Of a DNA stretch of 41,639 nt, positions 26,629 to 33,943 are shown piece by piece. Below the pieces are notes generated by a model, which was not told the origin of the DNA, made no database searches, and saw only the letters and a list, made by a program, of their open reading frames with translations. The first letter of the stretch is position 1, and every line of letters starts with the position of its first letter. Both the position numbers and the translations under genes were made by a program. The stretch comes from CAZUSO01 sp964622775 (GTDB lineage: Bacteria > Bacteroidota > Bacteroidia > Chitinophagales > Chitinophagaceae), in the NCBI GenBank assembly GCA_964622775.1, contig CAZUSO010000024.1, positions 1 through 41,639 on the forward strand, written 5' to 3'.

Positions 26629-27916
26629 TTTCTTCCAGTTTAAATTGTTCCTTACCAATTAATTCTTGCAAAAAGTTTCCTAGGACAGAAAAATCTCCTA
26701 AATGAAGTTCATATTTGATACTCTTTTCTTCCGTTTCATTTCCCTGTTCATCTTTCTTGTGTTCTACAATACATTTTACAGCATTGCCAATATTCTCTTC
26801 TGAGTCATACTCTTTTTTTGAGGGATACCATTTGGCTTTAAAACCACCAATTATTGCTTCATCATAAGTCCATATACTTAGGTTAGGTCTATTTTCGGCC
26901 AATTTTAAAGCCTCTTCATATCTTACATACACTTTTTCAACACCGTCATCGTCTGTTTCTTTGAACGTGAGTGTTTGGTATAATAATGCGATAACCATTG
27001 CAGTAGGGTTGGCCTTAAGTGCATTAAGGATAGTATCATTGAGATGTGCATCATTAAATGAATATCCTGACATTATCAAAACGGCTGAATTTTGACGAAG
27101 GAATTTATTCAGCCTATCAATTAATGCTAAATAAGGCATCTTCCTACTCTGATCATATTTTAGGTGTGAGGGATGAATAATATAGGCGTCTTTTTCATCT
27201 AAACTTGTAGACCTATAAACGTTTTTTTCGTTCTTTAAATACCAATTAATTGACCCATGAATTTTCCATACTCTTGTCCAATGTTGTGGAATCATCCCAT
27301 CTTCTACAGCTCTTAAATCAAAGAATGGCAGTCTGGAGCCAACAAATCCGTCAAAATACGGCACTCCTAAATCTTCAAATGCTTCTTCTAACAGCAAGTC
27401 ATAGTTTGTTGTAAAAATTTCTATTGGAGTTTCTCTTTCAATATTATTAATCCACTTAGCTAGCTTATGATAAGGTGTTTGATTATTGGGCAGATCAACC
27501 TTTAGTTTTTCCGCAATCTTTTTACAAATATCAGCCTCCATACGAAGCAAATCATCTTCAGAAAATCCTCTAATATCGGTTGCTCCTTTGGCTATTTGCT
27601 TCATCCCTCGAATAAAGCTCAAAATGTCTTCAATATTTGAATTCTCCTTTCCAGTTTTTTTGATTTCATTTAAAAGTGACGAATAGACATCACTAGTACT
27701 TTTTGCTTTCCCATCCGGTATTGTCTTTTCTTTAATTAACTCATCACCTACATATTTAGTTAAACCAGCAACATCAGGGATAAGCGGCCATTCACCATCA
27801 GGCATATTTACCGCTAATGGACATCCGGCTGATATGAAAAAACCAACTGGTTTTTTATCTTGGGACAATGTCTGCCTTAGATATTTGGATTGTCGTATTG
27901 GGTCATGAAAACTCAT
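26618..27916 (-). CDS. SIR2-domain defence effector
   Basis: 432 residues. The SIR2-type NAD-binding core shows FISAGCPLAV (about 27-36, the nucleotide-loop region), IFTTNYDLLLEEAF (TTNYD at 169-173), WKIHGSINWYL (H220, the catalytic-histidine position) and IMSGYSFNDAHLNDTILNAL (about 281-300). In anti-phage systems such domains degrade NAD+ and abort infection. Downstream is a HerA-type ATPase, the same pairing as described SIR2-HerA systems. The first loop reads SAGCP instead of the classical GAGxS, a variation seen in SIR2_2-type proteins. The start at 27916 (MSFHDPIRQS) follows rloB by 11 nt. Its stop overlaps the ATPase start. Confidence 0.85.
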   Translation of the reverse strand: MSFHDPIRQSKYLRQTLSQDKKPVGFFISAGCPLAVNMPDGEWPLIPDVAGLTKYVGDELIKEKTIPDGKAKSTSDVYSSLLNEIKKTGKENSNIEDILSFIRGMKQIAKGATDIRGFSEDDLLRMEADICKKIAEKLKVDLPNNQTPYHKLAKWINNIERETPIEIFTTNYDLLLEEAFEDLGVPYFDGFVGSRLPFFDLRAVEDGMIPQHWTRVWKIHGSINWYLKNEKNVYRSTSLDEKDAYIIHPSHLKYDQSRKMPYLALIDRLNKFLRQNSAVLIMSGYSFNDAHLNDTILNALKANPTAMVIALLYQTLTFKETDDDGVEKVYVRYEEALKLAENRPNLSIWTYDEAIIGGFKAKWYPSKKEYDSEENIGNAVKCIVEHKKDEQGNETEEKSIKYELHLGDFSVLGNFLQELIGKEQFKLEENGK

Positions 27917-27927
27917 AATTAGTATTT

Positions 27928-28626
27928 TTAGCTTTGATTCAATTTCATTAATTCCTCCACCAACCTCCACACCATCGTACAAGGATTATGTTCTGCATAG
28001 TCCTGTCTTTCACCATAAATTTCCGCAAGCCTTTCCGCATTGCGAATTGCATCTTCTATACTGCCATGTTCCTTTAATAAAGCATACATCTCTTTGCTGT
28101 TCTTTTCATAGCGGTACGCCTCACCTACAAAAGGTCGAAGATTATCTTCTATCAACCCCTGATATTGCTGCCGGCTCATTGCATTTTGATAGTAATGAAA
28201 ATGGAGTAAATACCATAACTCAAACGCTTCATTGCTCCACGCACAACCAACAACCGGAGTGTTTTGAGCACATCGGACAATAGCATTATTAAAGTCGTTT
28301 GCAGCAAAACTATCTTTGTCAAATACTACCCACAGTTTATCAACCGGTCGGGATGTATCTTTTTCATACACTGCCTTTAAGCGCAAAGCCTCATCAACTA
28401 ACGATTGCGTATTTCGTCCAGTTCCTTCAATATCTATCTGACAAGCTGTTAATACACCTTTAGGCAAATCCTGTTTTAATCCTTCGAAATAGTTAGGCTC
28501 TGTAGCTTCTCCTTCGCAAATAATCAGGTAATATATACGCTTAGTACGAACATCCTGCTTTCGCTTCTGTTCCTGCCTTGCATAGCGTTTGAGGTGTTCA
28601 TTGGGTATCTTTATCTTTCTTGCCAT
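27928..28626 (-). CDS. rloB: RloB-like TOPRIM-domain protein
   Basis: 232 residues. The core begins RIYYLIICEGEATEPNYF, with the TOPRIM-type glutamate in CEGEATE, continues with IDIEGTGRNTQSLVDEAL, and has the metal-binding DxD-like LWVVFDKDSF. EAFELWYLLHF follows. This is the RloB family, a predicted TOPRIM nuclease that travels with the ABC-type ATPase RloA. The pairing resembles other ATPase-TOPRIM defence pairs such as PARIS and OLD-type systems, but the family differs. Its ATG lies inside the rloA end (16-nt overlap), so expression is coupled. Confidence 0.85.
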   Translation of the reverse strand: MARKIKIPNEHLKRYARQEQKRKQDVRTKRIYYLIICEGEATEPNYFEGLKQDLPKGVLTACQIDIEGTGRNTQSLVDEALRLKAVYEKDTSRPVDKLWVVFDKDSFAANDFNNAIVRCAQNTPVVGCAWSNEAFELWYLLHFHYYQNAMSRQQYQGLIEDNLRPFVGEAYRYEKNSKEMYALLKEHGSIEDAIRNAERLAEIYGERQDYAEHNPCTMVWRLVEELMKLNQS

Positions 28627-29906
28627 TCCTTTACAACATTTGAAAGATTTCCAATGAAAGGAATAGCTCCATAACGACCTTCGATATAGTCTTTCTCAAA
28701 AGAACGGTCTTTTCGAATGGTTTTGCCTTCTTCCTTGTATTCAACCAGTGAGTACATTTCGGATGCACCGTATTTATTCTTCTCTACAAAATAGATCTGA
28801 TCCCTACGATAATTTCCATAATTCAAAAGATTGGTATCATGCGTAGCAAAAATCAGTTGGGCGTTTTTTTGATTGAATTCAGCCGAATTGAATAATCTGG
28901 TGATAGCAAGTGTCAGCAAAGGGTGCAAACTGGCATCCAGTTCATCAATAACTAAAACTCCTCCATCATTCAATACATCGAATACAGGCCCTGAGATATT
29001 GAATAGCTTGTTCGTTCCGGAAGATTCCTGGCTTCGCATATCAAACTCCACATTCCCTGCAACCTTATTCTTTGCATCATACTTTTTGTGGATTGTTCTG
29101 ATATCAATCCGGAAAGAATCCTGAAGGTCTGTTATGAGTTGTTTCACCAGGCTTTCAGGAATATCTTCAGGTAATTCCTTCGGATCGAAAGGCTTTTTAT
29201 CCGTTGTAATATCATCAAAACCTAAATCCAGCTTTTTATAAAAATCCAATAGAAGAGGTCTGGTTTTTTTGTCCTCAAGCAGCCCAAAAGTCACGGCCTT
29301 ATAACCTTCATGACTTAGCCCTGATACTGTAATAAAGTTGCTAAACCATTGCATGATCTTCTTTGCTGTTTTCCCATTGAATTGATCAATGACTGCCAAA
29401 AAAAGAGCGTTATCTCTTGTTCTTTCTTCCAAGTCTTTTCCCTCAGGAAAAGATTTTTCCATTACTTCAATTCCATCCTTTTCGCGAATAAATAGCGGCT
29501 TTTCTGAGTGCTTGATTGCTTCGTATAACCACTCGGCATGTACAGCCGTATCGTCCACTTCAAATCCATAACGATAACGGATATTGTCAATAAGGAAAAC
29601 TACCTCAAATAAAGAAGGAGCGTTTTCTGTTTCGGTGCTTAAAAGAAATGGAGTGATTCCTAATTCCTCAGTGGAAGATTTTTCAAAAGAGAAAAGAATA
29701 AGCCTCCGCATAGTGGACATTGCCTTGATAAAATTGCTTTTCCCACTGGCATTGGCTCCATATAACACAGCCCCTTTCAGCAGATCATGTCTTTCTGTGG
29801 AAAATATGTTCTTATCCTTATGTTCTTTAATTGAGGTAGAAAGAAGGCTTAAAGTCGTTTTATCCTTGAGTGACAAATAATTAGCTACTGAAAACTCTAT
29901 TAGCAT
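28611..29906 (-). CDS. rloA: RloA-like ABC/AAA15-type ATPase
   Basis: 431 residues. The start MLIEFSVANYLSLKD is typical of the family. Walker A is GANASGKS (50-57), the ABC signature region is QESSGTNKLF (about 295-304), Walker B is LVIDELDASLHPLL (from about 318), and the His switch is in LIFATHDTNLL. It belongs to the AAA15/AbiL-like ATPases that sense infection and control a TOPRIM nuclease partner, here RloB. The ATG at 29906 is preferred over 29924, because that one falls inside the -7 box. It is the first gene of the nine-gene operon, and its promoter carries two palindromic boxes. Confidence 0.85.
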   Translation of the reverse strand: MLIEFSVANYLSLKDKTTLSLLSTSIKEHKDKNIFSTERHDLLKGAVLYGANASGKSNFIKAMSTMRRLILFSFEKSSTEELGITPFLLSTETENAPSLFEVVFLIDNIRYRYGFEVDDTAVHAEWLYEAIKHSEKPLFIREKDGIEVMEKSFPEGKDLEERTRDNALFLAVIDQFNGKTAKKIMQWFSNFITVSGLSHEGYKAVTFGLLEDKKTRPLLLDFYKKLDLGFDDITTDKKPFDPKELPEDIPESLVKQLITDLQDSFRIDIRTIHKKYDAKNKVAGNVEFDMRSQESSGTNKLFNISGPVFDVLNDGGVLVIDELDASLHPLLTLAITRLFNSAEFNQKNAQLIFATHDTNLLNYGNYRRDQIYFVEKNKYGASEMYSLVEYKEEGKTIRKDRSFEKDYIEGRYGAIPFIGNLSNVVKEWQER

Positions 29907-29908
29907 TT

Positions 29909-29928
29909 TGAGAAATTTCCTCAAAAAT
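29909..29928. promoter_or_regulatory. Operator-like palindromic box 1 at the rloA promoter
   Basis: TGAGAAATTTCCTCAAAAAT matches the second box (29947-29966) at 18 of 20 positions. TTTTGAG and CTCAAAA (29906-29926) form an inverted repeat. It overlaps the -7 element and nearly reaches the rloA ATG, so a bound repressor would block initiation. Confidence 0.65.
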
Positions 29929-29929
29929 A
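29922..29929 (-). promoter_or_regulatory. -7 element of the defence operon
   Basis: On the minus strand the sequence is TATTTTTG, an exact TAnnTTTG. With the usual spacing the transcript would begin only about 10 nt before the rloA ATG, so it would be almost leaderless. No clear TTG -33 box was found. Confidence 0.55.
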
Positions 29930-29946
29930 CAGTTTTTTATTAAAAA

Positions 29947-29966
29947 TGAGAAAATTTCTCAAAAAT
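29947..29966. promoter_or_regulatory. Operator-like palindromic box 2 at the rloA promoter
   Basis: TGAGAAAATTTCTCAAAAAT holds the perfect inverted repeat TGAGAAA-A-TTTCTCA. Its centre lies 38 bp from that of box 1. It sits where the -33 region of the operon promoter should be. It also lies 78 nt before the divergent recombinase start and could affect both genes. Confidence 0.65.
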
Positions 29967-30043
29967 TAGATTGGCTAATAATAGGATAACAGCTACGTCC
30001 AGTAATTCCAAGATTAAATTAATTGCCGTCAAAAAATAGCACA

Positions 30044-31721
30044 ATGAAGACGGCAGATTTATACATTCGCGTCAGTACAGACGAGCAAGCTGAAAAAGGA
30101 TTTTCGGTAAAATATCAGGAAGACCTATTGCGACGACATTGCCTGATAAATAGTATCCAAGTTCAAAATATTTACTTTGAGGATTTCTCCTGCCAAAAAT
30201 TTCAAACGTCCTACGTGGTCATCTTTATTGACAGGCTACAAAGCCCATAAAGCCAATAGACCTGACTATATTTTTTTCACTAAGTGGGATAGATTTAGCA
30301 GAAATATAGCCGAAGCCTACTTAATGATTAAAAAACTGCAGGACATTAATGTCATTCCGCAAGCCATAGAACAACCTTTGGATATAATGATCCCGGAAAA
30401 CAAGATGATCCTGGCAATTTACCTGGTAACGCCTGAAGTAGAAAATGATATACGTTCCTTGAATGTAAAGGAGAAGATGCAAAAAGCACGTGCGATGGGT
30501 AGATGGATGGGAAGTGCTCCTATCGGGTATCGAAACACGCAATCGCCCACTGGAGAAAAATATATCGCGATAAAAGAACCTGAAGCGACATTGATGCGGG
30601 AAGCATTTGAACAGATTAGTCTAGGATTATTCAGTATCCGTGAAATCCACCGAATGGCTGTAAAAAAGGGTCTGGTTTGCTCGTTAAATAACTTCTGTCA
30701 GGTGCTAAGAAATCCAGTTTACTGTGGAAAAATCATCATAGATAAGAAACAGGCCATACTACAGATGGCAAATGGCAAGCATGAAAAAATTATTTTGCCA
30801 TTGCTTTTCGATAAAGTACAAAATATTCTTAAAAACAAAAGCAGGAAAATAACGGATACAAGTAAGGAAATTGCCAATGAAATGTTACCCTTCAGGGGAT
30901 TTCTTTATTGCCCTCGCTGTTTTCAAAAGCTGACAGGCAGTAGATCAAAAGGGAGAACGAATTGGTATTTTTATTATCACTGTAATTGTGGCTTCAGGAT
31001 AAGAACAGAAAAAGTGCATAACTCCTTTATCAGCATGATAAAATCATTAAAACCAAATGCTGAATACAATAAATTTTTCCAATCAATTCTTAGAAAAAGT
31101 TACAAGGCTTCCTCTTTTTTAACAATGATAAATCAGCATCGCACTATCAAAAAGATTGAAGAGTTAGAAGATCACATGATCACGGCACGTTCGTTACTTC
31201 TATCAAAGGATATTGATGCATCGGAATATTATCAACTCAAAAATGAGTGCCAGACAAAAACGGAAATGCTGAAACGTAAAATCGACAATGCCTCTATTTC
31301 CCTAAAACTTTGGGAAGGAAGACTCGATGCAATGTCAGAAGCACTGTCTTCCCTTGATTACATATACGAGAACGCAAACATTGATCAAAAAAGACGGCTA
31401 ATCGCTTTACTGTTTAGAAATCCGATATTATGGAATGAGAACTGCTTTAGAAATTTGCTTGAAAATAGTGTAAAGATCATTTATAATCATTTCATAAAAA
31501 CGCCAGTAACTAATGAACCCAATTTAGTAGAACTGGATGAACTGTCATCAGAATATAAGCTGATCATCGAAATAGAACGACGGAGAGGAATGCAGCCTTC
31601 AGCTTCGCTGGTTCAGCATACGTTATCATTCTTATATGACCTCGCCAACTTCACAATTGAGTTTTACAAAGGTCAATTCATCCTTAAGAATACAAACTTA
31701 CCCGCCAATCATTACGATTAA
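30044..31721 (+). pseudogene. Large serine recombinase, frameshifted
   Basis: The N-terminal resolvase domain starts MKTADLYIRVSTDEQAEKGF, with the catalytic serine in IRVS. It breaks at about 30191, where TCC-T-GCC carries one surplus T. Removing it joins YFEDFS to AKNFKRPTW, and then IFFTKWDRFSRNIAEAY. The rest is intact in the other frame: the recombinase domain (GSAPIGYRNTQSPTGEK, REIHRMAVKKGLVCSLNNF), a zinc ribbon (LYCPRCFQKLTGS, YYHCNCGFRI), a coiled coil, and a C-terminal tail. Full length would be about 558 residues. Such enzymes integrate and excise genomic islands. It lies at the island's right margin, divergent from the defence operon. If the frameshift is real the island is frozen in place. 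Confidence 0.8.
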
Positions 31722-31968
31722 GCGGTTCGATGTATATTCAAGGCACTCTGAACTTTCCGATAAAACTTATTGTCTATTAATGATTTAAAGCGGTTCGAGT
31801 CCCAGGAGGTCATCCCTATGGGACTATGGCATAAATGTGTTCTTTTATCCCGAAAAGTCTCTGTAATAGACTTATTTTAAGTCATTTAAAATATCTGGCA
31901 ATTACAGATTATGGTTCGATGTATGAAATGAGGGTCTTTGAAAACTATTCACTATAAAGGAAGATGAG

Positions 31969-31984
31969 AAATATGAAACTATCT
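31969..31984 (+). repeat. Direct repeat DR1, right copy
   Basis: Identical to 16893-16908. It lies 248 nt after the recombinase stop, which places the recombinase just inside the repeat-bounded segment. Confidence 0.45.
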
Positions 31985-32010
31985 GGCAATTAGATATTTG
32001 CTGAAAAGCA

Positions 32011-32046
32011 AAAGGGACAAAATGAAAATTTTCATTTTGTCCCTTT
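32011..32046. repeat. 36-bp perfect palindrome next to DR2
   Basis: Two 18-nt arms without any loop: AAAGGGACAAAATGAAAA and its exact reverse complement. Its left counterpart is the hairpin at 17086-17114. The flanks are shared (AAAAGCA before, and DR2 11-12 nt after), but the stem sequences are unrelated. On the minus strand it is followed by TGCTTTT, so it could act as a terminator. Confidence 0.6.
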
Positions 32047-32213
32047 CCGTGAACTTATTGGTACAAAACTCGAACTCGTTATTAGAAGATTTGAGGCGGT
32101 TAAACCAGCTAAAAGACATTAAAAATCAAACAGATACAGCCTCATCGAAAAATGACAAACCTACCATCGCCCAAGTCCCAAAACCCTCAAAAGGAGTAAA
32201 ACTAAGAAAATGA
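32022..32213 (+). CDS. Possible small protein or gene remnant
   Basis: An open frame of 63 codons runs out of the 36-bp palindrome. Its part LLVQNSNSLLEDLRRLNQL resembles VVQNSNHFLADLKLLSEL, read at 17124-17171 beside the left DR2, and third-position changes are mostly silent (CAA/CAG, TTG/TTA). It may be the tail of a gene family carried at such margins. No ribosome-binding site or known domain was seen. Confidence 0.25.
   Translation: MKIFILSLSVNLLVQNSNSLLEDLRRLNQLKDIKNQTDTASSKNDKPTIAQVPKPSKGVKLRK
32059..32075 (+). repeat. Direct repeat DR2, right copy
   Basis: TGGTACAAAACTCGAAC, 16 of 17 identical to 17126-17142, 12 nt after the 36-bp palindrome. Partner of the left att-like site. Confidence 0.45.
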
Positions 32214-32292
32214 GGTCTGATGTTTTGCAGCAGTGCAAAAGCTATTTCTATAACAAAATCTTACCCAACTTGGGTTTAACTTGGGAAACAAA

Positions 32293-32359
32293 TTCATAGT
32301 TAAAGATAAACTTTGTATTCGTAATCTTACCCTTAATGAAAGCAAATCTTAACTATGAA
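32293..32359 (+). promoter_or_regulatory. Inverted repeat enclosing the rteC start codon
   Basis: TTCATAGTTAAAGAT (32293-32307) and ATCTTAACTATGAA (32346-32359) pair over 14 bp with one bulged A. The rteC ATG (32355-32357) is inside the right arm. As RNA this would hide the start codon. As DNA it could be an operator. A near-consensus -7 (TAAACTTTG, one base too long) lies in the loop, which favours the DNA reading. Confidence 0.45.
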
Positions 32360-33203
32360 GAATCCGTTACACAAAATCGTTTCGGAAATCCAAAAACAGG
32401 AAAGAAAATTTTCTGCCGAAACATCCAGCGTTATTGACGAGGCGTATCAGATGACGCTTTATCTTCAGGAACTCCTGCGTACCGTCAAAGAAGATGTGAT
32501 AAAGGAGGGATTTTCCGATAAAAATGATGAAATCCATTTTTTCAGACAGCTAAAGCCTAATATCCTGGGCAAACTTATTTACTACAACAAGGTATTTCGG
32601 ATTGAAACAGCCTGCCCCGCAAATAATGGAAATTTGTACCAAAGTTATTTCGCCCTGCAACTGAAAGAACTGAAACAGGAATACACGGAGTACATCTGCA
32701 ATTCGGATTTTTACAGGTACTACCGTTCCGGCAGAACCGACCGGGACGAACAGTATTTTATGTTGGGAAACATTAACTACTATGATGGGCTGAACAGCTT
32801 CGTGTTTGAGATTGACCCGAAATTTTCGACCTATTTCGATTATAAGGTGGCAAAAATCATCGGTAACGAACTCATCTATAATTACCTGACTACAAAAATA
32901 AATCCCGAACAAAACCCGGATATTCTGTTACAAAACGATGAAACGAAAGATATGTTTTGGACACAATCAAAGAACGCCCTTATCGAATTGATTTACGCAC
33001 TCTATGCGGCGGGAGCCATTGCACACGGGAAAATAGGCATTCGGAAAATAAGCATGGTATTTCAGGTATTATTTCGTGTTTCTCTAAATGACATCCATAA
33101 CAGCTTCCATCGAATGAAAACCCGTGCTGGTTCACGGACATTATTTTTAGACCAGTTGAAATATCATTTGGAGGAATATATGGATAAGGAAGATAACAGC
33201 TAA
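32355..33203 (+). CDS. rteC: RteC-type regulator of conjugative transposon excision
   Basis: 282 residues, the normal RteC length. Conserved parts are LKPNILGKLIYYNKVFRIE, FYRYYRSGRTDRDEQYF, VAKIIGNELIYNYL, and the C-terminal KNALIELIYALYAAGAIAHG and IHNSFHRMKTRAGSRTLFLD. In CTnDOT, RteC activates excision genes after induction by the RteA/RteB two-component system. Neither rteA nor rteB is in this window. It marks the start of the conjugative-transposon segment. Its start codon sits in an inverted repeat. Confidence 0.9.
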   Translation: MKNPLHKIVSEIQKQERKFSAETSSVIDEAYQMTLYLQELLRTVKEDVIKEGFSDKNDEIHFFRQLKPNILGKLIYYNKVFRIETACPANNGNLYQSYFALQLKELKQEYTEYICNSDFYRYYRSGRTDRDEQYFMLGNINYYDGLNSFVFEIDPKFSTYFDYKVAKIIGNELIYNYLTTKINPEQNPDILLQNDETKDMFWTQSKNALIELIYALYAAGAIAHGKIGIRKISMVFQVLFRVSLNDIHNSFHRMKTRAGSRTLFLDQLKYHLEEYMDKEDNS

Positions 33204-33318
33204 TTATAAACCATCTTGCTTTTTTTAGAGAAGGAAGGCACACCTCCAGCATTAGCATTTTTTGTATTTTAGCTAAGTATAAAAGCGAACAGATAAATTA
33301 AATAGGGCAATAGATATA

Positions 33319-33891
33319 ATGGGACTAAAAATTAGCACAATCGCAGCCATTCCAGAAAATGTAGAAAGGGAATATTACTTATATATTCTTGACTATTATA
33401 ATTGGGATGAACCAATAAGTAAAACTTTACGTGACAGTTTCGACAAAATCGCAAAGTTTGCCGCCGAAAACAACTCGGTTGCTATTCAGGGCATTCCCGA
33501 AAGCCATTTTTATTCAGAGCTTATGTCTTGGGAAGCCGTAAATGGCATTGACCCTAAAGAATTGCTTCCAGCACTGATGATTACAACAATTCATCCCAAA
33601 TACTTTTTAGAGGGGAATGATAAACAATCTATCGGTGGCAAAATTCCGGAAGACAAATTAGTCTTTATAGAAATTGCAAATGTTTGTAAAGCTCCACAAG
33701 ATGTTATCAAACTTATTGAAAAAGTTTTTCAAGACATTAAAGATAAAAAGGAAATTAAGGATTTTAAAGTGAAAAAAGAATTGAAAGGGGGAATTGGGAA
33801 AATATTAAATGACACAATAATTCTTGAACCTAATATTGCAGGTATTGGAGTTAATATCAATAATATATTTAAGTTTCTTAGCAAAAAATAA
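33319..33891 (+). CDS. Unknown cargo protein A (two-gene unit)
   Basis: 190 residues with no domain I recognise. It begins MGLKISTIAAIPENVEREYY and has a helical N-terminal half with acidic and aromatic residues (LDYYNWDEPISKTLRDSFDK). A compact middle (MITTIHPKYFLEGN, EDKLVFIEIANVC) follows, then a lysine-rich helical stretch (QDIKDKKEIKDFKVKKELKG), and a hydrophobic glycine-containing tail (IILEPNIAGIGVNINNIFKF). There is no signal peptide. Gene B follows after 52 nt in the same direction, and both are distinctly AT-rich compared with the flanking transposon genes. The position between rteC and the HTH gene is a usual cargo slot. A defence or toxin-type role is conceivable but unproven. Confidence 0.65.
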   Translation: MGLKISTIAAIPENVEREYYLYILDYYNWDEPISKTLRDSFDKIAKFAAENNSVAIQGIPESHFYSELMSWEAVNGIDPKELLPALMITTIHPKYFLEGNDKQSIGGKIPEDKLVFIEIANVCKAPQDVIKLIEKVFQDIKDKKEIKDFKVKKELKGGIGKILNDTIILEPNIAGIGVNINNIFKFLSKK

Positions 33892-33943
33892 TGTGAGTAT
33901 ATCAGAGGTTGAATGTCAACATACATTCTAAAAGAGTTTTTAA

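Larger units (their letters stand above)
31722..32354. other. Island margin, intergenic, rich in short repeats
   Basis: No solid gene was found here. It contains GGTTCGATGTAT twice (about 31724 and 31913), TATCTGGCAATTA twice (about 31892 and 31980), the right copies of DR1 and DR2, a 36-bp perfect palindrome, a tRNA T-arm-like GCGGTTCGAGTCCC (about 31789), and a 7-bp hairpin TTTTGCA/TGCAAAA (32223-32240). This density of repeats is what one expects at the joint between two mobile elements. Confidence 0.5.

Noticed and set aside
26618..27916. SIR2 protein as the ThsA effector of a Thoeris system
   Set aside because: There is no TIR-domain ThsB and no SLOG-type C-terminus. The partner is a HerA-type ATPase, so SIR2-HerA fits better.
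31786..31830. Possible tRNA gene (GCGGTTCGAGTCCC T-arm-like motif)
   Set aside because: The T-stem does not pair, and no acceptor, D or anticodon arms can be drawn around it. At most it is a tRNA-derived fragment.
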